Shown here piece by piece: positions 32,520 to 43,115 of a stretch of DNA of 64,000 bases. The first letter of the stretch is position 1; every line of letters starts with the position of its first letter. The notes under the pieces are model-generated. The model did no database searches, had not been told where the DNA came from, and saw only the letters and a list, made by a program, of their open reading frames with translations. The translations under genes and the position numbers were made by a program. Source of the DNA: Aureobasidium sp. EXF-3400 (lineage: Eukaryota; Ascomycota; Dothideomycetes; Dothideales; Saccotheciaceae); contig SWBL01000023.1 of assembly GCA_024195585.1 (NCBI GenBank), positions 124,001 to 188,000 of the forward strand. Reading direction: 5' to 3'.

Positions 32520-32857
32520 AAAAGGCGAGCAACTCTCTCGATTATTAGATACGACTTATCTTGCGCGTCGACAATGCTGAGTGGTGGTGGCTGCCACTGC
32601 AAGGCTTGGCGCCGACGTCACGTGCTGTAAAGCCCTATACCAATACCACAGCTCCTAACCAAACGGACAACCAAGGAAATTGTTGTGAGATCGAGGTCAA
32701 AAATTTGAAAGCGAGAAAGATCTTTATTTTAAGATGGAATCTATCTCTAATGCGAGCGATTCACAACGGGGAATAGTTAAAGAAACGTCATAAACATAGC
32801 CCTTTTTTAACCCGGGACGCCTGGCCAAATGCCTTGAGGTAACACGACAACACAAAT

Positions 32858-35800
32858 CTAGAAGTCGTCCTCGTCACTGAACACTTCTTCTCCGCGCTTG
32901 CCTAAAATGAGAGTGGTTAGCAGACAATTCATATGCCATCTCCTAGAGCTGTACTTACGACGAGCCATACGGTCCTTCTTCTTCTTGCGAAGCTCAGCAG
33001 ATGTGAGCTTCTTCTTCTTCTCGACGGTTTCGATCTTGTTGCCCATAGCGTCAAACTTCTCTTCTTCATCACCACCCTTGGCCTCAAGTCTAGGTCCGGA
33101 ACCTTGACCCTGAACCCAGTTGTGACCGGAGGGGGTCATGCGACCGTTCTGGACGGCCCAGACTTCCTCAGTCAAGTCCTTGGTGAACTCGGCAGAGTGA
33201 GTGATGATGATGACACCACCCTCGAAGGACTTGATGGCCTTGGAAAGGGCACCGAGGGAGTCACGGTCGAGGTAGTTAGTAGGCTCGTCGAGGACGATCA
33301 AGTGGGGGCGTTGCCATGAGCAGGCGGCAAGGACGACCTTGACACGCTGACCACCGGAAAGACCACGCATGCGAGAGTGAGAAACAAGCTCAGCGTCGAG
33401 ACCGAAGTTGGCGCAGTGAGCCTCAATCTCCTTACGGACGAGAGGGCGGAACTGACCAGAGGCAAGAGCCTCCTTCTGGTCAACCTCGGCAACCATCTTT
33501 TGATGCGACTGCATGATCTCGTTACGGGGGATCCAGGCGTTGTCAGCAGTCATCATGGGAGTCCACTTCTCGTTCTTCATGCCGATGTTGTCACCGAGGG
33601 CGAACGAACACTCGTACTCGTAGGAGTTCTTGAACTTTCTACGCGAGTGGATACCAATGACACGACGGTAGGTACCCTCAATCTTGTAGATCTTGTCCAT
33701 AGCCTTCTCATCCTCGTCGGTGACGATCTTGTTGGCACGGTCCATGGTCTCACGGTCCTCACCAGTCTGGAAACGCCACTGGATGTACTCGGAGGGAGTA
33801 GAGTCGAGGTGGTGATCGATGTGAGCGAAAGCGTGCTGCTTGATGTAGGCAATACGGATGTTCTCGTGGTGGTAGATTTCACCCTTGGTGGGGATCAGCT
33901 CACCAGTAAGGACGTTGATGAGAGTAGACTTTCCGGCACCGTTGGGACCAATGACAGCAATACGCGAGCCGAGAGAGCACTGGAAGGAGCACTCCTCAAT
34001 CTGGGGCTTAGCAGTACCGGGGTACTGGAAGGAGACGTTGCTGACACGGACGATGGCCTTGGCCTTGGTCTTGACACCCTCGAGGAAACCGGGCTCGGGG
34101 AACTTGAACTCCATCTCTGAGGCACCAAGCTCGTAGTAGGACTTGGCGGAAGGAACACGCTTGACGAACTCGGAGAGCTTACCACGGTATCTCTTGAGCT
34201 TGAAGCGCTCGTAGTGGATAACGTGCTGGATGACGTTGTCAAGGAACTTGGAGTCGTGAGAGATGATGATGGATGTGCAGGGGGAGGTGACGAGGTAGTT
34301 CTCGAGCCATGCAACGTTCTTGACATCCAAGTGGTTGGTGGGCTCGTCGAGAAGAAGAATATCGGGCTCCTCGAAGACGGCACGGGCAAGAGCCAACTTC
34401 ATCTTCCAACCACCAGAGAGACCACCGATGGGGCCATCGAGCTGCTCCTCAAGGAAACCGAACTCGATGAGGGTCTTGCGAACCTCATCATCAGGAGTCT
34501 CGACACCGACGGAAGCGAGCTTCTGCATGGTCCAGCCAATGACAGTCTTCTCGGTGTCGTCAGAGTCAAGGTCGTGCTCGACGTAGACGGTCTTGACCTC
34601 AGACTGCTTGGGGAAACCCTCAACCTGCTCGTTGTTGATGGCACGCATGAGGGTGGTCTTTCCGGAACCGTTGGGGCCGAGAAGACCGTAACGCTGACCA
34701 CGCTTCAGACGAAGGTGAGTCTGGTTAAGCAAGATCTTGGCACCGTAGGCCAAGTTGAATGTGCAGTTACAGAGATCCTCACCCTCCTCCTCATCAGGCT
34801 CGACGTCACGACCAGCGGCGGCGAGAGGAGAAGCCTTCTTGCGGAGCTCCTCAGCAACGTTCTTGGCGTCATCGCCAACCATGACAGTAAGGAAAGGAAC
34901 GGTGTTCTGGGCCCAAACCATGGGCTCGACAACCTTCTCGTCAACGAGCTGACCACCGATGGCACCAACGTAGTTGACAATGGTCTCGAACTTCTCGGCC
35001 TTGGAGCTGACGATGGACTTGAGGTGAGCAGCAACGGTCTCCATGTCACCATCCTTGGAGATCTCAGGGGCCTTGCCGTCGACGACAGCACCGACACGGG
35101 TGAGGGTGTCAAGAGCCTGCTTGGTCTTCTCACGAGCCTCAGGATCAGCGAGGTTGTCGTGGTTGCGGTTGAGGGCGGGCATCAACTTGGGCAAGAAAGC
35201 GGCGACAATCTGGGGGTCCTCGACAAGCTTGCACATGTTGTCGACAATGACGGCAGACTTTCTCTTGATGGCGGTCTCACGCTCGTTGAGACCACGCTCA
35301 AGAAGGGGAACCATGATAGCGAGGGTGGGCTCGTGGACGTCAGTGACGAAAGTGGTGGCACCGAGCAAGTGGATGGTCTCGGGGACGTTCTCGGGCTTAG
35401 CGATACACTTGATGAGCTCGGGGATGAAGCGGTCGATATCCTTGTTGACGATCAAAGAGCAGATCTTCTCCATGGTGGTGTAAGCAGCCTTCTTGACCTC
35501 GTTCTTGGTGTCCCACATGGCCTCAGAGACGATGGGGATAAGCTCGGGGACGCGGAGAGCGGTCTGGATGGGGGAGGACTCGGAAAGAGCGACAATGCAC
35601 TCAAGGTCGGTCATCTTCTCTTGCCACTTCTGAGCGTTGTGGATGGACTCGACGAAGTGAGGGATGAGGGCCTTGACGGCGTTGGCGTTGGCCATGCGGG
35701 TGATGGCAAGGGCGGCGGCCTGAGCGGCGTTCTTGACGGGGACCATCTTGTCACCGACGGCGGCAAGGACGGCGGGGAGGAGGGCGACGAGGAAAGGCTC

Positions 35801-36136
35801 AACAGCGGGGCTGACCTCAGAGTGCGAGGCGATGGCCTTGATGGCATCGCAGGCGCGCTCACGGGCGAGGGCATCCTTCTTGTTGGCGAGGGCCTTCTTC
35901 AAGGTGGCGACAGCCCTTCAGAGCATGTTAGAAGCAGGTCGTCGTGGTATACATGGCAAGGCGACTCACTTGGTAGGGGCATCCTCCTCCTCAATGTCAC
36001 CGTTGATGAAGATGGCGATCTCCTGAGAGACACCGTTGATCTCATCCTGGGCCTTGGAGACGTTCAGCTTGGCCAGGAGCTCTTCGAGCACCTTCAGCGA
36101 CTGCTGGTTCTCAGATTTGGCTTGTTTGCTTGCCAT
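32858..36136 (-). CDS. YEF3: Translation elongation factor 3 (ABC-F ATPase)
   Basis: Three exons, complement of 35970-36136, 32959-35915 and 32858-32901, encode 1055 residues (yeast 1044). An N-terminal HEAT-repeat region (about 40-330) and four-helix bundle precede two ATPase cassettes. Cassette 1 has P-loop GPNGSGKTT near residue 460 and signature [14 protein letters not shown] near 557. Cassette 2 has GPNGAGKST near 710 and [14 protein letters not shown] near 907, with the chromodomain-like insert between them. The tail is basic and then acidic ([18 protein letters not shown]). eEF3 is fungal-specific, contacts ribosome and eEF1A and drives E-site tRNA release. The strong codon bias creates long mirror frames on the other strand. 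Confidence 0.97.
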
Positions 36137-37337
36137 TTTGGTGGATGAGTGAAGGAGAGTCGACGAGGCGAGCAGGGGAGACTCAAATAGTCGACGCTGG
36201 GGAAAAAACTCTGCCGGGCTCAACAGCGAGCCTTGGCATTCCGACTTACACCTGGCTTCGACGGGCGTGCGTGCCTCCGTGCGTGCTGTTCCCGTTGGCC
36301 GCTCTCATTCGCTCAACTTAGCTCCGACAGCAACAGTTTTTGCCTCACTCGTTGCCACAGCTCAGCACAGCTAGATTCACTTGAGAAAAAGAAAAGAGAT
36401 AGGGATAGCTTTTCTAAGCACTTTTCTAGAACATACCGAGTCGAAATCCGGGTACATGGCAGAGATTTTCCATCCCTATCCAGCATTTCTTGTTGAGCGC
36501 ACCCTGCTGAAGTATGTGTTGCGTGTCGCCATGGAAATGCACTTACCTTGAAGAGTAGAGACACGAGATGACATTTTCTCAACCTCACCTTCAGTATATC
36601 TACTTCTAGTTTTCGGAAGAGCGGGAAAGAACGAATGTGTCTCTGAATGCTTACAACATTGCTATGATTGATCATAAGAGGATCCATGAACTGTAGCGCA
36701 GCTTACTCAATATACGCTTAAGTTTCAGGCGCATACAGTGTTCATCTCAGAGGTGACCATCAACTGAAGTCCACTTACCTTCTTGATTATGGGTCTTACT
36801 ACGCACAAGGTGGCATTGTCGAGTAGCCATGACTGACCAGTACTTGTTAGTGAGACTTCAGTTCGTGTTGCTTCTCCATCACCCTGTGCATCAGCTTCTC
36901 CGATCCAAGATTGGTATATCGGTACACTCGTCTTGATCTGTCCTGCATTCCTGCGTCCGTTAATACAGCTTCGATGATAAAATACATACCGGTGGAAATG
37001 TGTTCGGTAGACATGTGTTCTGTTGGAAGTTACCGAGTAATTTTGGCGGCATCTTGAGTGTATGGTTGCTCTGAGCGCACACAGGGCATGGTAGATGTTG
37101 GCTAGTTCCAAAGTGTTTTTCGGTCAGCAAACGCTGAAGCTCGCTGCCATGTCCTTTTTTGGTGTGATTGCGATGCTGCAGGTGGACAACTCTCATACAG
37201 CCCTGTACAAACCAAGCAACTGGGTGTTGTGCTTTCAAGACAGCACAAGGTAGCTACAGCGAATGGGACGAACGGATTTTTTTATCGCTCTTGACAATAA
37301 TAATGACGATAGATTGCTTTTTTCTATGTTCTCGCGT
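36137..37337. other. eEF3 promoter and gene-poor DNA, no gene supported
   Basis: The first few hundred bases must hold the eEF3 promoter and leader. Minus-strand frames at about 36.7-37.2 kb include a 70-codon ATG frame from 37196 with two Cys pairs (HLPCPVCAQS), but no splice arrangement gives a convincing protein. Confidence 0.4.
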
Positions 37338-37492
37338 CCCTCCGGATCAAGCTCATGGCTCTACGGTACAGGATCAACGCTATTTTGAAGTCTCTGCGAT
37401 TCAAGCTCGAGGCTGTACGGTTTCGAGATCTTCTTAGCTCACTTACAACGTCTCTCCGATTCAAGCTCGTGGCTCCACGGTCCCAAGATCGT
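37338..37492. repeat. Three-unit tandem repeat, about 57-60 bp
   Basis: Three imperfect units, beginning near 37338, 37391 and 37451, share a core GATTCAAGCTCGWGGCT followed by ACGG and AGATC. Units two and three are offset by exactly 60 bp. Because 60 is a multiple of three, the minus strand reads a repeated SLNRRD peptide in an open frame, although that frame lacks other coding support. Confidence 0.7.
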
Positions 37493-38119
37493 TGAGTGAA
37501 GTACAAGCGATTGGATGGGGAGGAGAGGGGAAGTGAATGAAAGAACAAACACAGAGGAGAAAGAAAGAAAAGAAGGAAGGAAGCAATAAAAATATTGTCG
37601 TGATCACCTTCGCTGAAAGTTCGGGCACTTCCTGTGAGGTGATATCAATACAGCAACCACGTCTCTTTTTATCAATCTCCACAGCTAAGAGCTGTCGACT
37701 TTTTCGCTGTGAAAATGCACGACAAGTGGTAGTAAAACATTTCACCAAGTGAGATGTTACATCTTCCTGATTTCCATGGCCAGTACCAAGTCCAGATCCA
37801 GCTTGTGCATTTTACAGACAGATGGATTGCCAGGTGACGAGTTGAGATGGAGTTTGGTCGTGAATGTGTTTCGCGATTGTGTACCATTTGGCAGGTGCAG
37901 CCACTGCTTTCCTTCCGGCAACCACACCTCGGCGACGCTCCAAAACTGCAACAAAATCCAGATGATGCCTTGGGCTCGAGCAAGCCCAGCCTGAAAACAC
38001 TCCAGTCTCGTGGTTTCCCATCGCAGATTCCAAATACAACCCAAAAAATCAAATCAACAAACAAATAGGGTATTTTCCACATCTCGCAAACGCTCCACAA
38101 TCCTCCAACCTCAATGCTC
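37493..38119. other. Gene-poor DNA, no gene seen
   Basis: Overlapping frames on both strands show no coding character. An A/G-rich run lies at about 37540-37590. It probably includes the 3' end of the small gene at 38120-38299. Confidence 0.45.
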
Positions 38120-38299
38120 TTAGATCCTCTTCTGCTCAGGCAGGTTGTTTCGATACGAATGGTGTTCGCCGCCTTGTGTGAACGCACGTTTAAGCGCGAT
38201 ACCGAAGATTATAAAGGGAAACGCGAGGACGTAGACGAGAGCATCGGAGAGGCGTTCCATGAAAGTGCGACGATCGTGATTGGGACTTGTGGTCGGCAT
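38120..38299 (-). CDS. Small single-pass membrane protein, 59 residues
   Basis: ATG complementing 38297-38299 and TAA complementing 38120-38122. The sequence opens MPTTSPNHDRRTFMERLSDA, continues with one hydrophobic helix at about 20-37 (LVYVLAFPFIIFGIALKR) and ends in a polar tail (NNLPEQKRI). The charge pattern, basic residues on both sides of a single helix, is what a small organelle or ER membrane protein would show. No family is recognised. It stands alone, in the same direction as the sulfotransferase-like gene upstream. Confidence 0.5.
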   Translation of the reverse strand: MPTTSPNHDRRTFMERLSDALVYVLAFPFIIFGIALKRAFTQGGEHHSYRNNLPEQKRI

Positions 38300-39019
38300 T
38301 GTGTGAGGTGTGAGGTGTTTTGGTCTATAAAGACAATTCGACTCGATCTCGTTGGAATAATATGCGATTGAGGAGTGTCGCGTGAGTGATGGTTGGCAGC
38401 TGGGTCCTTGTAATTCGTGATCGGACTTGTATGCGCCGTGGTGTGCTCAACTGAAGCTCAAGTTGTCGATTTCTCTGAATTCTGATGAACGGCAGGTGTG
38501 TCTGTAAACTAGTCAGGACTCAAAGTAGGAGCGACACTCTCGTTTTTGTCATTTCTTCGATAGCGCAGGAGTTATTGATTTCATAATTGCACCCTCGTGG
38601 CGATGACATCACGGTTTTTCAATTGTCACAGCCTCACAGCCTCAATTCGGAAGTCTCGGGTTCCGGAAAACGTTTATCCAGAGTATACTTCGGGTGTTCA
38701 TGAGATGCACTATCCGGTCTTCTCTGTGATGCTGCTGTCTTCAATGAGCATGTAGCAGAAAAGAAGGAGAGAAGGAGAGAAATTCCTGTTCAGGTTTGAG
38801 AAGCTTTGGACGCTCGGCTTCGGCATCCATTCTGCCCCACGGACAGAGAAGATAGGTTGCCCTATTTTGAAACATAGAGAGCCTCATTTCTTAACATGGA
38901 AGGTAAACAGATGGATGAACAAGCTGATTGAGTCGTGAAGATTACCCCATATTCATGGTTGCAGAGTTGATGGTAGAATTCATAAGCTTGACTCAAGTCT
39001 CGAATTATGGAACCCTCTC
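38300..39019. other. Intergenic region, no gene seen
   Basis: 720 bp between two minus-strand genes, expected to hold the promoter of the 59-residue protein and the 3' UTR of the gene at 39020. A purine run (AAAAGAAGGAGAGAAGGAGA) lies near 38760. Confidence 0.5.
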
Positions 39020-40873
39020 TCAACCTGTATACAGCCTCTCCTCTTCTTCATACTTCGCAGTGCTAGATCTTCTGCCATCTCGCCATTGCTGCAACCAAGA
39101 AGAAAACTCCATTTTTTGCTGCCCTGTTCGAAACAACAACTTTAGCTTCTTCTGATAAGACAAAGCTGCCACAAAACACATTGCCCAAAGCATTATGGTG
39201 ACGATTCCGAACTTCCAGCTAGTTGAGTTTGAGGCAGTGCCTTTATCCGCAGTGATAATCTTAGAGCTAGCCAGCACAGCGCCGATCTTGTCGACCGCAA
39301 CGATGCGCAAGTAGTCGTAGTCACCGTCCGGTACTCCAATTTGTGTCTCGAAGCCATCCTTGCTTGCCTTGACGACATCAACGAAACTCAGCTCATCGTC
39401 AGGTGTGGCTGTTGCTGTTTGCATGATCCATTGACTGACTTCTGTTGCGCCATTCCAGCTCACGAATGCAAAGCCATTTTTGGGATCGAGATATACATCT
39501 GGCTGTGTGTTCGGACGTCCAATCCAGCTGCTAGCTCTGGACGCACGATATGCATGTACGAAGCCGAATGGGAACAGCATAGATGGATTGATATGGGTAT
39601 CGCAAAGCACCTCGCCATTGGAAGAATATTCGGTATATTCTGCATGGTAGCCCCAGCCAAGCAATACGTTGCCAGAGTCCAAAACTTGCATAGATCCTTG
39701 TTGAGGTGTACCTCGTGAGCTAGGGTTCATGTATTCTTGAACAAGCTCAACAGTCATGTTTTTCATGTCCAGTTGTACTATCATCCCACGGCTGATATCG
39801 CTACCTTCCAGTAATTTCTCATGCCATTTTCTGTAATTGGCATTGTCGAAGATGCTGAGTTGATTGTTTGCTTGCACAGAGACTTGGTGTTGCCAAGCAA
39901 AATCTGTTGCCCTTCCTCCTGATAGATCTGCGAAGTTGTTGTTGCGACCGCCCAAAGTCCACAAGATATCTCCTGAGTTGGCGGAGATGCATGCAATGCT
40001 GTGCATGAAGCGAGATGAAATGATGTAGTTACCACTGCCATCCTTGTCAACGCTGTTGATGTGGAAGAAATCGAATGGTGCCTCAGGGGTCCGGCCTGCA
40101 GAGCCTATGGGGTAGAAAGTATCGTTGATGGCGAAATGATCCGACGCACGCCATTCGAAGACGATTTCACCAGTCTCAATATTTATTTCTCGGAATAGAC
40201 TGTCGTAAATCCAGCCCCGGCCCTGAACTCCGAGAGACGTCAGATCCTTGGAGATTGTGTCGTAGCTCGTGAGTAGAGCTGTGTCGTCGGCCGTAATGGT
40301 GAATTCGTGAAAGTCGTTCTCCAGCGTGTTCGATGCAGAAAACTGCTTGAACACTTCATAGTTAGAGTTGAGCTGCAAGACAGGTCAGTCAGAACGTTAA
40401 GAGGTGGAGTCGAACATGCGACCAACCATGTAGTATGTCCCTAGTCCGAAACCAAAATCGATGTCTCCAGACCAGAAAGTGATGTACTGCTCACCTCGGT
40501 ATTCCTGTACCTTCAAGTTCATCACGTATGGACCGAAACTCTCGTCCATCCATATGAGATCTCCGTATCCATCCAACATAACTCCAGCGGGGCGAGGGAC
40601 GACAGATCCGCGAAGGCTCAGTAGCGTGTATCCGTGAGCACATTGTTCATCCCATTGGACAGTGTTCATGTGTGGCGGTCGCAAAGGTGATGACTTGAAA
40701 GATTGCTGAGGATGTCGTCCAAGAAGACCCAGATCGTATATCCTTGAACTCCATAAGCTGCTAGAGATATCGTGCCTGCATTCGACATGTATCAGGCAAA
40801 GGGCCAATACTAGCCAACCTGAGAACCGCCAGCTATCTAGGCCTGAGGATGACTTAAGCAATTGAGGTATCAT
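39020..40873 (-). CDS. Arylsulfotransferase-like ectoprotein (ASST family)
   Basis: Two exons, complement of 40427-40873 and 39020-40372, with a 54-nt intron, encode 599 residues. The ATG complementing 40871-40873 gives a signal peptide or anchor (SGWLVLALCLIHVECRHD). The body has the fungal arylsulfotransferase propeller features: GVMLDGYGDLIWMDE, HEFTITADDTALLTSYD, EIVFEWRASDHFAI, and HINSVDKDGSGNYIISSR with the conserved His. A second hydrophobic segment near the C-terminus (FGIVTIMLWAMCFVAALSY) and a basic cytoplasmic-type tail suggest a membrane-anchored ectodomain. Whether it transfers sulfate is not known for fungal members. Confidence 0.82.
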
Positions 40874-41604
40874 TAGAAGATTGTTTCGCGTGGTGAGAAG
40901 GACGAAGAACACCTTGAACAACTATGTGTGGGAATCGACTCATGAAGACTTGCTCCTCCACGGAACCAGCCAATACTCCCATCTACGTATGTTGTTGCTC
41001 CCTGCTCGGTTTCCTTGTCATCAGGACCAAGGATCGATATTACCTAGTAATCGTCATTCCTATTGCATACCTAGGGAAACCTCGGAAGTTCATAGTGCTT
41101 GGCCCGCGGCGAGTGTCTGAGAGAAATCGATCTTGATTCTGAAGGTGTGGAGATAACGATTTAATAACAAGGGCATTGGCACCACTTGATGAGGTTATGG
41201 GCTATCAAGACCGTCGCTTCTTGGCGTCTGATTGCGTACAACGTGATATCGATCTTATCATGCATCGTTTAGCAGAGTCGCAGCTGGAACACGCACTGTT
41301 GGCGTAGTGATTGTCTGGGGTTACAGTATTGTCTTGATCGCGTGTACAATTGCCGGACGAAGGATGACGCGGATCGTTCACTGCCAAGCTGGAATGATGC
41401 CAACAATGCGGCTTCTGGTTAAAACGTAGTGCAGGGTGGGAGGACATTACTCGTGCAATCATATTGAGATGGTTCCTGATTCAATTGCAAGACGAAAAAA
41501 AAAGAGTTCGGTATGCCGCGTAGACCTCCATGCACAAGGACGCCAAGCCTTGCTTATGCAAAGAGAAGGCACCAGCCTTTATCCTCAATAAAGGACAAAA
41601 GACA
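40874..41604. other. Intergenic region, no gene seen
   Basis: The part next to 40873 should contain the promoter of the sulfotransferase-like gene. No other frame is supported. Confidence 0.5.
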
Positions 41605-41676
41605 TGGACGACTAGGGGATCGAACCCTAGACCTTCAGCATGCAAAGCAGACGCGCTACCACTGCGCCAGACGCCC
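41605..41676 (-). tRNA. tRNA-Ala (anticodon TGC)
   Basis: 72 nt on the minus strand without an intron. The D arm GGCGCAGTGGTAGCGC, anticodon loop TTTGCAT, and T arm TAGGGTTCGATCCCCTA are all well formed, and the discriminator is A. The acceptor stem has one T-T mismatch (position 6 with 67) and the anticodon stem one T-T mismatch. The TGC anticodon and the GGGCGT...CGTCCA ends indicate alanine. It could be slightly degraded, but the promoter boxes A and B are intact. Confidence 0.85.
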
Positions 41677-43115
41677 AACTATGGGGAAGTGCTTTTACAA
41701 TTGAAAAATATCGCTATTGCAAATGTGGTGGAAAAGTGACTTCTACTTGTATCTTGTAGCACTTCGAATGTCCTTGTACTCTAGTGTATAACGAAAGAAA
41801 ACATAACTTCCAATACCGCGTGATCCGCTACGGGATCGGTAAATTGTGCGTGGTTCGGTGTTATACCGTTTTATTGTTCAACATGTTGTCTTTCTGTATG
41901 ATATGACAAACAGTGTGCTGGCGATCAAGGAGCGCCTTTGCGTAGCTGAGGAAGCACTAATGCAGGTCTTTAAGAAGTCGTCCTGTGTATGTGTTGTTGA
42001 CATTGCCGATTTTGTCGAGCACTGGAGAGTATCATCTGAGTTTACAACCCTTGCGTCGCAATCATTCTCATGGGCGTGAAAGGACCTCTTGGTAGAGATT
42101 TCTTTTTTCACCAAAGAGCCAAAAGCCAAAGAACTCGCTCTCCCAGCTAGGCTGATAGTGTATCCTAGAACCACAAGAACTAGAGACGGATGGTGCTGAT
42201 GTGCCATTCAACCAGGTTGGGATCATTGGTCGTAGGCAAGCGTTTCTCATTCACTGTGGGAAAACTCTGCTCTCCGTTGATACTCCGTACAGCACAGCAG
42301 AAAGCCTGGTAACTTGTAGCACTCGCAGATATCGTCTGTCAGACTTTTGCCAGGCAGGTGCTCAGAATATTTCCAGAGGACAAGCACCAGATGGACAACT
42401 ACTTCAAAACGACAGTAGTCTTACGCTGGCTAACCACTGCAGGTGGTGCAGTATACTCGTTGGCTAACAAGATGGCGTAGAATCTGGCTGGTCGTTGCTG
42501 TTGTTTGGTTCTGCGGGCTGAGAATCTTGGTCGAAACAGCACGAGATGACCTCGTGAGCCTCTCCATTAGTCAAGGAAATGGCCAGAAAGGGCAAGTGTA
42601 TGCCGAGGCTTCGTCTTCCCCACGAAGGATCATGGCGATAGATTGAACGAGTGGTCTATTCTGCGCTCGATTCCACTGTGGTATACACTCGGGCTTTGTA
42701 GACGAGGCAGACAGCCTTGCGAGGATTGCAAGAAGGTAAGAAACCTTGTCCGCGATCGCACTGCCATCAAGGTCCGACTATCGGCGCCTGGCCAGGTAAG
42801 CAGATGGTTATCATTATCATTAGCAAATCCATTGGTCCCCGGATTCCGGATCTCGTCTGCTCCTGCGCTTAGCGGTCACTTCCATCTTCTACTGACCCTA
42901 TACACAGGTATAGCCGCAACCATTTTTCTTAGCTGGCGGACACGTTTTCACTACAAATTCCTTCATCTCCCAACCTTTTGTCTTTTCTCCTTTCCTCATC
43001 TTTCCTAAAACCCAACTTTCCCGGCATCGTTTGCTGTATATATCCTCTGTCTACGTTCCTGAGACCTTATCTGCCCCGCGATAAACCCCACTATCATCAT
43101 TTAATCTGCCCAAAC
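41677..43115. other. Intergenic region and leader of ornithine aminotransferase
   Basis: 1.4 kb without a well-supported gene. A 109-codon minus-strand ATG frame (41878-42207) with a hydrophobic N-terminus is discussed among the findings. The last 200 bp are pyrimidine-rich with a TATATA box-like stretch near 43040, about 75 bp before the start codon. Confidence 0.45.

Noticed and set aside
34214..36148. A 644-codon open frame on the plus strand opposite eEF3
   Set aside because: It mirrors the biased codons of eEF3, matches no family and overlaps catalytic exons on the other strand.
36725..37238. Minus-strand frames with Cys pairs that might be exons of a small gene
   Set aside because: No combination of splice sites gave an uninterrupted protein with family features.
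37672..38187. 171-codon minus-strand frame with many cysteines
   Set aside because: Non-ATG start; it overlaps in another frame the 59-residue protein, whose layout is more protein-like.
41481..41678. 65-codon frame beginning MGVWRSGSASALHAEG
   Set aside because: This peptide is the translation of the tRNA-Ala itself and is a common annotation artefact.
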